A stretch of 64,000 bases of DNA from Sinorhizobium fredii USDA 205 (GTDB lineage Bacteria; Pseudomonadota; Alphaproteobacteria; Rhizobiales; Rhizobiaceae), in NCBI RefSeq assembly GCF_001461695.1, contig NZ_AUTC01000137.1, positions 20,024-84,023 of the forward strand, given 5' to 3'. The notes under the pieces are model-generated. The model was not told where the DNA came from. It searched no databases and saw only the letters and a program-made list of their open reading frames with translations. A program made the translations under genes and the position numbers. This document shows positions 27,122 to 35,511 of the stretch, piece after piece. Each line of letters opens with the position of its first letter. Position 1 is the stretch's first letter.

Positions 27122-29125
27122 TCAGCCTTCCAGCCAATTGAGCTCTTCCGGACTGAGCGTGATCTCAGTGGCGGAGAGGCTGTCTTCCAGCTCCGCCACG
27201 GTCCGCGGACCGATCAGCGGAATGACGGGAAACGGTTGGGCGATGACATAGGCGAGCGCGATATGAATCGGGCTGCAGCCGCGCTTCTTGGCGAGTTCGA
27301 TGGCGCGGTCGCGGCGTCGGAAATTGCGGTCGGAATACCAGACCCGGACGATTTCCTCATCGTCATGTTTGCCGCGCCCTGCCCTGTCGGTGAAAAAGCC
27401 CCTTCCCTGGCTAGACCAGGCGAAGTTGGGAATCTGCCGCTTCTTCAGCCAGTCTTTCCAGCGGTCGTCGGACGCCGCGACGCAGCCGGGCCAGATGGGA
27501 TCGAGCATCTCCGCCAGCGAGAAGTTGTTGGAAAGAGCGGCCGGGGCGGTCTTGCCGTTTTTCTCGGCATAGACGATGGCCTCGTCCATGCGTTCGCGTG
27601 TCCAGTTCGACCCACCGAAAATACCCCGGATCCGCCCGCGCCGGACCTCGTCGTCCATGGCATCGACGAATTCGCCGACCGGGATTTCCGGATTGTCGCG
27701 GTGCATGAAGTAGATATCGACATAATCGGTTTTCAGCCGCTCCAGCGACTGATCCAATTGTCTGGCAATGACGTCCGGATAGCAGAGTGGCGAATGGGCG
27801 CCCTTGCCGATCAAGACGATGTCCTCGCGGTTGACCCTGCGGCTCGTATGCCAGTCGCCGAAAATGCTCTCGGTCTTTCCGGCACGATAGACAAACGCGG
27901 TATCGAACACGTTTCCTCCTGCCTCGTAGAAGGCATCGAGCGTCAGCGAGGCGGAGGCGAAACTCGGGAAGAACTCGAAGCCCAGCGAAACGGTGGAGAC
28001 CGGCTTGGCCACGCCGGCAATCCGCCGCTTGGGCAGGCTCTTGCCGGCGACGACAGGGGCGCCCGCGATGTTGACGGTCCGCCTCGCGGCCGTCTCGATC
28101 GCGTATTCGAGACCGACAGATGCGCGCCAGCGGTCGAGGACGCGCAGATTGGCGAGGGTATCTTCCGCATTCATGCCGGGGAAGGTGAACTCGGTGCGGC
28201 CGGAACGGATCGCCTCGCCGACCGCATCGACCTCGAACGAATAGAGATGGCGCTTCTCCTCGACCTCGATGGTGCGCTGTCCATCGCCCCTGATGATTTC
28301 GATGCGCCCTACCCCGCCTTCCGTGCCGGAGGCGAACCAGAAATCCTTCACTTCGATGCGGCCCTTCGAGCCGATGATACGCAGCACGTTGTCCTGCTCA
28401 GCCATGATCGAGCAGGACACCTCCGCGACGATGTCGTTCGGGAACTTGAGAACCGCCGAGGCCCACTCGTCGACGCCGGACGGCCCCAGGCGGGCAGCTC
28501 CGGACACCGACAGCGGTTCGAGGAACGGCTTTTGCTCCACAGCACCGGCGAGCATGCGCACCATCGAGACCGGATATCCGCCGACATCAAGAATGCCGCC
28601 GCCGGCGAGGTCATTGGCAAAGAGGCGGTGTTCAGCACGATAATGGCCCATATCGAAGCCGAAACTGGAGCGGATGATCCGCACGTCGCCGATGGTCCCT
28701 TCCCGCACCAGTTTTACGAGACGGCCAGTCTGCGGATGAAACCTGTACATATAGGCTTCGCCGGCGAAGACACGGGCCTTTGCCGCCTCATGGAAGATCG
28801 ACTGTGCCTCGAAGGCTGAAAGCGCCATCGGCTTTTCGACCAGCACGTGCTTGCCGGCGCGCACCGCCTTGATCGCCCATTCGGCATGGCCGGGATGCGG
28901 GGTGGCGATGTAGACCGCGTCGATCTCCGGATCCCCGAGAAGCGTGTCGTAACCTTCGACGATCCGCGCCCCCGGAAAACCCTCGCCAAGGCCCCGCTTG
29001 TCGGGATTGCGGGTGGCGATGGCCGCAAGCCATCCTGTAGCAGAATGAGCGACACCTTGAGCGAATGTCCGCGCAATGGTGCCGGGGCCGATGATACCCC
29101 ATCGGATCGGTTGTTCTGAGGTCAT
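27122..29125 (-). CDS. Gfo/Idh/MocA oxidoreductase fused to aldo/keto reductase
   Basis: 667 aa. Residues 1-340 form a Gfo/Idh/MocA dehydrogenase: GIIGPGTIARTFAQG nucleotide-binding loop, 'HVLVEKPMALSAFEAQS' (the EKP motif) and 'GGGILDVGGYPVSMVR'. Residues about 360-667 form an aldo/keto reductase with 'GGNVFDTAFVYRAGKTESIFG' (catalytic Asp/Tyr), the Lys of 'VLIGKGAHS', and 'DYVDIYFMHRDNP'. The fusion suggests channelled, NAD(P)(H)-dependent interconversion of a sugar or polyol intermediate, typical of inositol-like or sugar catabolism; the substrate is unknown. Divergent from the AraC-family gene. Confidence 0.85.
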   Translation of the reverse strand: MTSEQPIRWGIIGPGTIARTFAQGVAHSATGWLAAIATRNPDKRGLGEGFPGARIVEGYDTLLGDPEIDAVYIATPHPGHAEWAIKAVRAGKHVLVEKPMALSAFEAQSIFHEAAKARVFAGEAYMYRFHPQTGRLVKLVREGTIGDVRIIRSSFGFDMGHYRAEHRLFANDLAGGGILDVGGYPVSMVRMLAGAVEQKPFLEPLSVSGAARLGPSGVDEWASAVLKFPNDIVAEVSCSIMAEQDNVLRIIGSKGRIEVKDFWFASGTEGGVGRIEIIRGDGQRTIEVEEKRHLYSFEVDAVGEAIRSGRTEFTFPGMNAEDTLANLRVLDRWRASVGLEYAIETAARRTVNIAGAPVVAGKSLPKRRIAGVAKPVSTVSLGFEFFPSFASASLTLDAFYEAGGNVFDTAFVYRAGKTESIFGDWHTSRRVNREDIVLIGKGAHSPLCYPDVIARQLDQSLERLKTDYVDIYFMHRDNPEIPVGEFVDAMDDEVRRGRIRGIFGGSNWTRERMDEAIVYAEKNGKTAPAALSNNFSLAEMLDPIWPGCVAASDDRWKDWLKKRQIPNFAWSSQGRGFFTDRAGRGKHDDEEIVRVWYSDRNFRRRDRAIELAKKRGCSPIHIALAYVIAQPFPVIPLIGPRTVAELEDSLSATEITLSPEELNWLEG

Positions 29126-29315
29126 GGGATATCCTTTTCGATCAGTCTTGGACGTGATGGGTTGATCAGTTCAAACGATTGCCATCGGCATCGAACGGAA
29201 GCAGCGTCTGGCGGAAAGGCCGGCGGGTTGCTGATGGGGACAGCGACGAGAGGCGCGGGAAATGCTGGAAGCACATTGAAACCCCTGCCTTTTCAATTGT
29301 AGTTCTTCAGCGGAT

Positions 29316-30254
29316 ATGGGGCACATTACCGCTGGGCGAAAATCTGTCTCGTACGAAGGGAATGTGGATTTGGCGGAAAGTAAGATTGTCGAACGAGCGG
29401 TCTACCAGCCGGGTGCCTGCGGCATCGAGGGCATGCCGACCCGGATGCATTTCTTCCACGCCCATCCCCCGACCATGCCGCGCGCCCATTGGCATGCACA
29501 GGTCGAAGTAAACTACGTGATGCGAGGCTCGGTGCATTATCGCATGGCCGGCCATGATCTCCGGCTCGGCGCCGGTCAGATGTGCATCTTCTGGGGCGGA
29601 CAACCGCACAGGATGGACGAATCCTCCGACGACTCAATCTATGCCGGCGCTCATCTTCCGCTGGTGCATTTTTTCCGCATGCGGCTGCCGCCGGCAATCT
29701 CGGCAATGCTCATGGGCGGCGCTACCATGCTGACGTCCGAGACGGATTGTGCCGACGACCGGAACTTTCCGCGCTGGCGCAGCTGGGCAAGTTCCGGAGA
29801 CGAAGCGAAGGCCCAGCACGCCGTAGAAGAACTGCTGCTGCGCGTCGAGCGCATGTTCATGGAGCCTTACACGATCGTTTCGACCGACATGGAATGCAAG
29901 GCCGAGAGCGTTTCGATCTCGCCCTCGTTCGGTGTCGTGCGCATGTGTGATTTCATTGCTGCGAACTTTCTCGAGGAGATCGATGCGGTCGATATCGCCG
30001 CGGCAGCAGGATTGCATCCGAAATACGCCATGAACCTGTTTCGCAAGTCGACCGGCATGACGCTGATCAAATACGTGACCCTGCTGCGTCTTTCGCGGGC
30101 GCAGGCCATGCTGATCAACGGCGACGACAGCGTTCTGCAGGTGGCGATGGATAGCGGCTTCGGGTCGGTCAGCGCCTTCAACAAGGCCTTCCGCCAGATC
30201 GCCGGCATGCCGCCTTCGGATTTCCGGCGCGACGTTCGCACCGCGGCTAGGTGA
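29316..30254 (+). CDS. AraC-family transcriptional regulator
   Basis: 312 aa from ATG 29316; GTG 29364 with GAAGGGA just ahead is a possible start. The N terminus is a cupin-like sensor ('HAHPPTMPRAHWHAQVEVNYVMRG', 'GQMCIFWGGQPHRM') as in MelR-type regulators. The C terminus has the two HTH motifs ('EIDAVDIAAAAGLHPKYAMNLF' and 'SVLQVAMDSGFGSVSAFNKAFR') typical of AraC. Divergent from the fused reductase by about 190 bp, so it likely controls it in response to a sugar-like ligand. Confidence 0.88.
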   Translation: MGHITAGRKSVSYEGNVDLAESKIVERAVYQPGACGIEGMPTRMHFFHAHPPTMPRAHWHAQVEVNYVMRGSVHYRMAGHDLRLGAGQMCIFWGGQPHRMDESSDDSIYAGAHLPLVHFFRMRLPPAISAMLMGGATMLTSETDCADDRNFPRWRSWASSGDEAKAQHAVEELLLRVERMFMEPYTIVSTDMECKAESVSISPSFGVVRMCDFIAANFLEEIDAVDIAAAAGLHPKYAMNLFRKSTGMTLIKYVTLLRLSRAQAMLINGDDSVLQVAMDSGFGSVSAFNKAFRQIAGMPPSDFRRDVRTAAR

Positions 30255-30578
30255 GCGTTAGGCAGCGGCCTTGCCTGCACGAGAACCCGGTCAGACAGAC
30301 CAGGCATCGCATGAAATCTTTGGAAGATAGTAGGCCTGGAGGGCCGCGCCGGCCGCGCAAGGAATCGAAACAGCCTTGACGCCCACGGAGCCTGTCACTC
30401 AGACACTGCCCTCATGAACTTTCTGCCCACGTCGCTGAGGTGGACGCGATGAATGTACCTGCTGCCAATTTGCACCCCGCCACCGTGAGCAAAACGGGGC
30501 GTGCTCTCGACGGCATAGAACATTGGAAATAGCCAACCACCGAGGAAACGGCGCTTCAATTCCTCGAGGCATATCCTC
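30255..30578. other. Intergenic region with a possible small ORF remnant
   Basis: 324 bp between the AraC gene and the toxin remnant. On the minus strand a frame ending at 30395 reads about 42 codons from ATG 30523 (...QIGSRYIHRVHLSDVGRKF...), with a plausible upstream continuation but no ribosome-binding site. It resembles the tail of a larger protein. No promoter or repeat was recognised. Confidence 0.3.
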
Positions 30579-30974
30579 CTATTTGAGAGCTGACAGCTTC
30601 GAAGACTTCATGGGCAATTCGAACATAGATCCGCCTGACACGTTTCCAGCGACGGTTTCGATAACTGGCCAGAGCGCAATGAGCCGCTCGGCCTGCTTTA
30701 ATACGGTGGATTTGTAGAGGCCGGCCGACAGAAACATTCCGACGATCTTGGAGCTTTGAAAAGCCTGCTTCTCAGCGCGATTTCGCGTGATTCGACGGTC
30801 CCCGGAGATAAACACCCACCCGCCTTGCTTCGACAACTCACCTATCAGGTCCACGTCCTTGATGTTCGCCTAAAACTTGTCCCTCAAGGCAACGATCTCG
30901 TGTTCATCACCCATCAGCGCCTGAAGGCCCCGGGCAAGCCGCGGTGAAAGATTGTGGTCGAACAAAACCTTCAC
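30579..30974 (-). pseudogene. PIN-like (DUF5615-type) toxin, broken by an amber codon
   Basis: From GTG 30974 the frame reads VKVLFDHNLSPRLARGLQAL and continues GDEHEIVALRDKF, then an in-frame TAG, then ANIKDVDLIGELSKQGG and FISGDRRITRNRAEKQAF in the same frame to 30579. The 'FDHNLSPRLA' start and 'FISGDRRITRN' are characteristic of the PIN-like toxin family paired with DUF433 antitoxins. GTG 30974 overlaps the antitoxin stop by four bases, as in an intact pair. One nonsense change would explain the break. Confidence 0.7.
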
Positions 30975-31666
30975 GCCGCCAGAGATTCCTCAAACGCTAC
31001 CGCGTCTCGGACGATCGCAAGAGGGACCTCAAATAGCTTCGCGACGGCTTTGTCCGATCCCTCCGCCTTCACGGCTTGGGCGAGTGCCACAGTTGGGACG
31101 TTGTATTCTGCGGTGGTCGGCTGACCAAAGACAAGTTCGGGATCGATTATGATCGATGACTTGCCCTTATAAGGGCGCCATCTGCTTACAGCATCATTAT
31201 CGATATCGAGATCCTTGAAAGTACGCTCGATAGCCAACTTTATCGTGTACTGCTTCTTCTTCAGGTCGAGAAGATTTTCGTCGCCGCCTGTGTTCGCGCT
31301 CTCAAGAAAAATCGTCTTGCCGTCAGTCTGAAATCGGCGGGTCGAGAATGGCCGATCGTCATTCACACAGTCCCGCGCATAAGCCAGGCAATGCCGAATC
31401 GTCTTCAGACCGAGGCCAGCTTCGAGAAAAGCGCCAACAAAACGTAGTTCGATCAGGTCGCGAAACCCAAGTTCGACGTCGCCGTCATCAGGCGGCAGTT
31501 GTGACTGCCACAGCGGCTCCACATGATGGGTTTGACCCTCATGGGTGTAATCGTATCCGCCGAGCCACCTACGAATGCTACGGACGGGAATATTCAGCAA
31601 ACGCGCGGCGTCGGCGGCTGTATAGAAGCCGATCCCTACCCTTGCTGACCTCTCGTTCTCGATCAT
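30971..31666 (-). CDS. MerR-like HTH/DUF433 antitoxin of a PIN-like toxin pair
   Basis: 231 aa. N-terminal HTH 'YTAADAARLLNIPVRSIRRWLGG' of the MerR/excisionase type and a C-terminal DUF433-type segment 'VPTVALAQAVKAEGSDKAVAKLFEVPLAIVRDAV'. It should repress its own operon and neutralise the downstream nuclease. The antitoxin is intact while the toxin carries a stop. It lies just outside the left border of the island. Confidence 0.75.
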   Translation of the reverse strand: MIENERSARVGIGFYTAADAARLLNIPVRSIRRWLGGYDYTHEGQTHHVEPLWQSQLPPDDGDVELGFRDLIELRFVGAFLEAGLGLKTIRHCLAYARDCVNDDRPFSTRRFQTDGKTIFLESANTGGDENLLDLKKKQYTIKLAIERTFKDLDIDNDAVSRWRPYKGKSSIIIDPELVFGQPTTAEYNVPTVALAQAVKAEGSDKAVAKLFEVPLAIVRDAVAFEESLAA

Positions 31667-32028
31667 TGTAGCTGTGCTTTCTGAGGCGTATGCGCGTCGG
31701 CATTATCGTTTTGGATAGTTCTCCGTCAAAGGAATTTTTTCGTGTGCGCGCCCGTTGCCCCAATTGGCGCGCATAGGGCAACATTTCCAGAGATTTTCGT
31801 CTAAATTATTGAATCTTAATGGTGGGCCCGGAGGGACTCGAACCCCCAACCAAGCGGTTATGAGGCGCGGGAACACATAGGGCCGATAGTGCCCATGGTC
31901 ACCATACGGTTCGAACCCGCTGAAATCGTTGCGTTCGACGGCGTCCGGCGCTTTCCTGGTCCCGACGCCGGAAACCCCTCCGGCCGCCACTTCGTTGACC
32001 AACCGTTGACCCGATCAGGAGTGCCGCC
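31667..32028. other. Junction region between the antitoxin and the integrase
   Basis: 362 bp. It contains the tRNA fragment at 31820-31864 and then about 160 bp to the integrase, with no gene. An AGGAG lies 12 bases before the integrase start. Confidence 0.6.
31820..31864 (-). other. tRNA 3' fragment, probable attachment site at the left end of the island
   Basis: On the minus strand, 45 nt from the anticodon loop (CTCATAA) through the T arm (TTCGAGTCC) to CCA. It corresponds to the 3' half of a CAT-anticodon tRNA (Met or Ile2 type). Upstream of the anticodon loop the sequence no longer pairs as a tRNA, so the 5' half is absent. A break in the anticodon loop next to a tyrosine integrase is typical of an integration site, with the complete tRNA expected at the other end. 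Confidence 0.75.
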
Positions 32029-33333
32029 ATGACCAGACCACGCGCATTGGACGCCGAGCGGATCAAGAAGCTTCGCCCGAGAAAGGGCCACGATCGCGAC
32101 GAGTATGCGGACGGCAAGACCCCGAACCTGTTCCTCCGGGTCGGCCGACGGCACAAGGTGTTCGAGCTGATCGTCCGGTGTCCCGGGGCGCGCGATCCCA
32201 CCCGCCTCAGGATCGGGACGTTTCCGAAAACGACGCTGGACCGCGCCCGCGAGGTCGCGGCCGACTGGAACCAGCTGCTCGAGCTCGGGCTGGACCCGAG
32301 GCAGGAGACCAAGCGGCGCGAGCGGGAGGCGGCCGTGGACGAGCGGAGGACTTTCCGGTCGGTGATGGAGGACTACATCGCCTGGCTGCCCAACCGGAAA
32401 CGCAACCGCCACGCCGCCGCGGACGCCGCGGCCCTCAGCGCGGAATTCCTCGATCCGGACCGCAACGGCTGGATCGACAAAGCGATAGCGGACGTCACGA
32501 AAGCCGACGTGGGCTCGCTGATCGAAAACATCCGCGGCAGGGGCGTTCCCGGCCGGGCGCTGGAGGCCCTTGGCCTGATAAAGGGGTTCTTCGTCTGGGC
32601 TAACGGCCCGGCCCGGTACCAAGGCTACGGCCTGACGAGCAACCCCGTCGCCGATGTCACTCCGGATGTGATGCAGCTGGAACGGGGGGTGCGAGAGAGG
32701 ACACTCGACGTGGCCGAGCTGCGGGCGTACTGGAGGGCGTCTTTGGCGATGTCCTATCCGGACGGGCCGCTGTACAGGCTGGTCCTGCTGGCGGGGGGAC
32801 GGCGCAGGGACGAGGCCGAGGGCGTCCGCTGGTCGGAAATCGACATCGAGAAAAGGCTCTGGACCATCCCGAAGGAACGCGTGAAGCACGGGGACGACCT
32901 CCTCGACCTGTATGTCGTCCTTACCGACGAGGCGATCGCGTTGCTGGAGGAACTGCGGCGGGGCCAGCCGGAGGGCTGGGGAGACTGCATTTTCAGCGTG
33001 ACGAACGGCCAGAGCCCCTACACCGGGTACGACATGGACGACTTCCGCGCGCGCGTGGAGGAGGAGTACCGCAAACTCCGGCCCGGATCGGCGATGGACG
33101 GTTGGTGGCTGCACGACCTGCGTCGGGTGGTCCGCACGGGAATGTCGCAGCTGGGCGTTCCACCGGAGATCGCGGACTATGTCATCGGGCACCGGAAAAA
33201 GAAGGACTACAACCAGGACCGTTTCATCCCGCAGTGCCGGAAGGCGATGCGGCAATTCACCGACAGGCTGTTCCGGGTGATCGACGGTTCCGCCGCCGGC
33301 TTCCATGCGGACGATCCGGACAACGCCGAGTAG
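32029..33333 (+). CDS. int: Tyrosine recombinase, island integrase
   Basis: 434 aa. N-terminal arm-binding domain of the DUF4102-like type ('YADGKTPNLFLRVGR'), a core-binding SAM-like segment, and a catalytic domain with Arg in 'LAGGRRRDEAEGVRW', 'LHDLRRVVRTGMSQLG' (H-x-x-R), 'IGHRKKKDYNQDRF' (His-Tyr region). It likely integrates and excises the element at the tRNA; the gene reads into the island. AGGAG upstream supports ATG 32029. Confidence 0.88.
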   Translation: MTRPRALDAERIKKLRPRKGHDRDEYADGKTPNLFLRVGRRHKVFELIVRCPGARDPTRLRIGTFPKTTLDRAREVAADWNQLLELGLDPRQETKRREREAAVDERRTFRSVMEDYIAWLPNRKRNRHAAADAAALSAEFLDPDRNGWIDKAIADVTKADVGSLIENIRGRGVPGRALEALGLIKGFFVWANGPARYQGYGLTSNPVADVTPDVMQLERGVRERTLDVAELRAYWRASLAMSYPDGPLYRLVLLAGGRRRDEAEGVRWSEIDIEKRLWTIPKERVKHGDDLLDLYVVLTDEAIALLEELRRGQPEGWGDCIFSVTNGQSPYTGYDMDDFRARVEEEYRKLRPGSAMDGWWLHDLRRVVRTGMSQLGVPPEIADYVIGHRKKKDYNQDRFIPQCRKAMRQFTDRLFRVIDGSAAGFHADDPDNAE

Positions 33334-33357
33334 GCGAGCGCGCGACGGGAGGCCGAC

Positions 33358-34335
33358 ATGGCGAGCCGCAGGGATGCCCACGTAATTTCCAGGGAAGAGC
33401 TGTACGAACTGGCCTGGTCCCTTTCGGCCGGAAGGGCGGGACTCCTGTTGCGGGTCTCGGACGTCTCCTTCGCCCGAATCTGCGACGCGCTCGAGATACC
33501 CCACCCAGGCCGCGGCTACTGGGCCAAGAGCCCGGCGGAGCGCGCCCGCCTGAAGCCGGCGCTGCCGCCGCCGTCACCCGGAGTGAAGGATGGCTGGAAG
33601 CCAGGAGACCCGACAGAGCACGCGCACTTCACGCGATGGAATCCGCAGCCGCAGGGACCTCCGACGTTCGCGGATTTCCAGGACAGCAGACGCCTTCACG
33701 AGCTCGTCAAACCCGCCGCGAAGGCGTTGCGGCGCGCCGAACCCGGCGTCGACGGATACTATCTGAAGCCGCGCATAAGAAGGGGGCTGGTCGACATGGC
33801 CTGCTCGAAGGACGGCCTCGAGAAGTGCCTGCGGTTCACGAGCGACCTGTTCAAGCGGCTGGAATCACCGGAGAACGGCCACCACGTCTCGATCGCGCCG
33901 GCGATCAGGGGGTTCGTCCGGACACCGATCGACACCGCCGAAGTCGGGGCAGCGCGAGGCAAGGGCGTTTTCCCGTCGTGGTCCCCGCTCCGTCCGACCG
34001 TCGTCTCCGTTTTCGGCGTGCCGATCGGTCTAGCCGTCGTGGAGACGAGCAGGCCGGCGCGAATGCGGTACGTCGGCGGCGGCCGCTATGTCCCCGACGA
34101 CGGTCGCGAGGACGACTACGTCCCACCGACCTGGGTCGAGACCCGGAACGTTCCCACCGGGCTGCTGAAGCTGGTGGCCTACAGTCCGTATTACGGGCTT
34201 CCGTGGCAGCGGCAATGGACGGAAACGCCGGGCAAGCTTTTTTCGTTGTCGCTCGACACGATCGTCAGGGGATTGGAGGCAGGGGCGCACGAGCTCTTCC
34301 TCGCGCTCGACAAGGCGGGCGTCCCGCCCGGATAG
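33358..34335 (+). CDS. Unknown protein with an ELYELAWS-type N-terminal motif
   Basis: 325 aa, ATG with GGGAGG upstream, 24 bp after the integrase. The N terminus reads EELYELAWSLSAGRAGL, then VSDVSFARICDALEIPHPGRGYWA, an HTH-like motif widely seen in uncharacterised proteins of mobile elements. The C terminus (GLLKLVAYSPYYGLPW to TIVRGLEAG) reappears in the fragment at 35008-35397. Function unknown; the conserved GYWA pattern suggests a DNA- or nucleic-acid-binding role. Confidence 0.7.
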   Translation: MASRRDAHVISREELYELAWSLSAGRAGLLLRVSDVSFARICDALEIPHPGRGYWAKSPAERARLKPALPPPSPGVKDGWKPGDPTEHAHFTRWNPQPQGPPTFADFQDSRRLHELVKPAAKALRRAEPGVDGYYLKPRIRRGLVDMACSKDGLEKCLRFTSDLFKRLESPENGHHVSIAPAIRGFVRTPIDTAEVGAARGKGVFPSWSPLRPTVVSVFGVPIGLAVVETSRPARMRYVGGGRYVPDDGREDDYVPPTWVETRNVPTGLLKLVAYSPYYGLPWQRQWTETPGKLFSLSLDTIVRGLEAGAHELFLALDKAGVPPG

Positions 34336-34354
34336 ACGCCGGCTCCGCGCGGCG

Positions 34355-34597
34355 TCAACCGCGGTTGGCCAGCCACTCGAGGACCTCGAAAACCCGGAAA
34401 CCCTTGCGGCCGTTCGGGTCGTCCGTCAGCGGAAGGTATTCCGGAAACGTCTCCCTCTCGACCATCCGCTTGATCGTGCTCCTGGACAGGGAGGTGATTT
34501 CGCAAGTCTCCTCCATGCTGAAGAAGCCGCGCGGGTCCCTCGCTCTCAACCGTCGTTTGTCCGGCACCCGCCGGCGCGAACGTTTCCCGCCTGCCAT
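34355..34597 (-). CDS. AlpA-family regulator (copy 1)
   Basis: 80 aa. The core 'MEETCEITSLSRSTIKRMVERETFPEYLPL' with 'FRVFEVLEWLANRG' is an excisionase-like helix-turn-helix of the AlpA group. Such proteins control integrase or act as excision factors. The start is not certain; an ATG in frame at residue 28 (the MEETC) is an alternative. Convergent with the ELYELAWS gene. Confidence 0.75.
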   Translation of the reverse strand: MAGGKRSRRRVPDKRRLRARDPRGFFSMEETCEITSLSRSTIKRMVERETFPEYLPLTDDPNGRKGFRVFEVLEWLANRG

Positions 34598-35007
34598 CCG
34601 ACGTTCCCTTTCTTCGTTTCGCGACTTCCGTCGGCCTTCGATATGCTACCGCCGGAGCCTCCGGGCCGCGGCCGTGGATTGCCCGCCATGACGAACCCGT
34701 GCCGGTGCCGCGCTTCTATCGCCCTGGCGCTGGCCGAGGAGGCAAGGGCCGAACCGAATCCCGCGATCCGCCGTCGGCGGACGCGATCCTTTCCGGTGCG
34801 GTCCGGTCTATCCCGGGCCAGCGCCCGCCTGTGCTTCAGCGGGCAAGGAGTCGGGTCGACACGGTCCGGAAGAGAGCCGACTCGACCGTGTACGCCCGAA
34901 AACCAGCGCGCCGCTGTCGCTGCCGATAAAACGAAAGCGGCTCGCTCGGCCCTATACGCCAGTCCCGCCATCGTCCGGCTCCAACCGGGCCGACCTGGGC
35001 AAGGGAA
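34598..35007. other. Intergenic region before the truncated paralogue
   Basis: 410 bp, GC-rich. Several long open frames run through it on both strands, with codon-like but unrecognisable sequence. It may be the decayed body of the duplicated copy of the ELYELAWS gene: 'PTW...' codons just before 35008 still match that protein. No clear gene or signal otherwise. Confidence 0.4.
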
Positions 35008-35397
35008 ATGCCGGTGCCCAGCGGCAGATTGAAACTGACCGCCTACAGCCCTCTGCTCGACGTCACCTGGTCGCGCGAATGGGTGGAAACGCCCGGGAGC
35101 CCGCTCGACGAGCGGCTCGAAACGATCGTGGCGGCAATCGAAAGCGGCGCGCTCGAGCTACTCGCAGGCTCGAGCGCGACGGGCGGTACGGGCCCTAGCC
35201 AGCAGGCAAGGTCCGGGGACCAGCCCGCGCCGACTGCGGGGGCCGCCGCGCGCCTGGCCGCGGTTCAGCTTCCAGGGTTGCACGGGCCGGCATCGGATAA
35301 GCCCGCGTTGCCGGCGGGGGCCACCGCGCGCCTCCTCGCGCTTCAGCTTCCAGGCGTGGACTTCGGGAATTGGGAAGCCGATCCGCCCGCTGGTTAG
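35008..35397 (+). pseudogene. Truncated paralogue: C-terminal piece of the ELYELAWS-type protein
   Basis: The first 55 residues (GRLKLTAYSPLLDVTWSREW, VETPG, LETIVAAIESGALELL) align with the last 70 residues of the protein at 33358-34335 (LLKLVAYSPYYGLPW, RQWTETPG, LDTIVRGLEAGAHELF). After that the frame reads through a 60-bp direct repeat that belongs to the opposite gene. It appears to be a decayed duplicate; whether it is translated is unknown. Confidence 0.6.
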
Positions 35398-35511
35398 ATC
35401 GACCGCCACCACGAATTCTCCTCTGCACCGCATCCGGTGGATCGTCCACCTAGACAGTGTGAGCAACTCGCAAACCTGCTTGAGCGTGTATAGTCCCGTC
35501 GGAAATTCCAT
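35158..35511 (-). CDS. AlpA-family regulator (copy 2) with repeated C-terminal tail
   Basis: 117 aa from ATG 35511. The HTH 'LYTLKQVCELLTLSRWTIHRM' is followed by 'IGFPIPEVHAWKLKREEA'. Downstream the protein continues through a 60-bp direct repeat, giving an Arg/Gly-rich, low-complexity tail absent from copy 1. It stands in the same convergent layout to the paralogue fragment as copy 1 to the full gene, so the pair was duplicated. Confidence 0.7.
   Translation of the reverse strand: MEFPTGLYTLKQVCELLTLSRWTIHRMRCRGEFVVAVDLTSGRIGFPIPEVHAWKLKREEARGGPRRQRGLIRCRPVQPWKLNRGQARGGPRSRRGLVPGPCLLARARTARRARACE
35223..35360. repeat. 60-bp imperfect direct repeat, period 78 bp
   Basis: Unit 35223-35282 and unit 35301-35360 share GGGGGCC, CCGCGCGCCT and TTCAGCTTCCAGG at the same spacing. 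It lies in the 3' part of AlpA copy 2. Two units only, so it is a local duplication rather than an array. Confidence 0.75.

Noticed and set aside
31820..31864. A functional tRNA gene
   Set aside because: Only the 3' half is present; the D arm and acceptor 5' strand are missing.
34643..35032. Open frames between the AlpA genes
   Set aside because: Arg/Pro-rich frames in very GC-rich DNA with no ribosome-binding site or family pattern, apart from the short stretch matching the ELYELAWS-type protein.
35223..35360. CRISPR-like array
   Set aside because: Only two imperfect 60-bp units with an 18-bp spacer, inside a coding region; no cas genes anywhere in the window.
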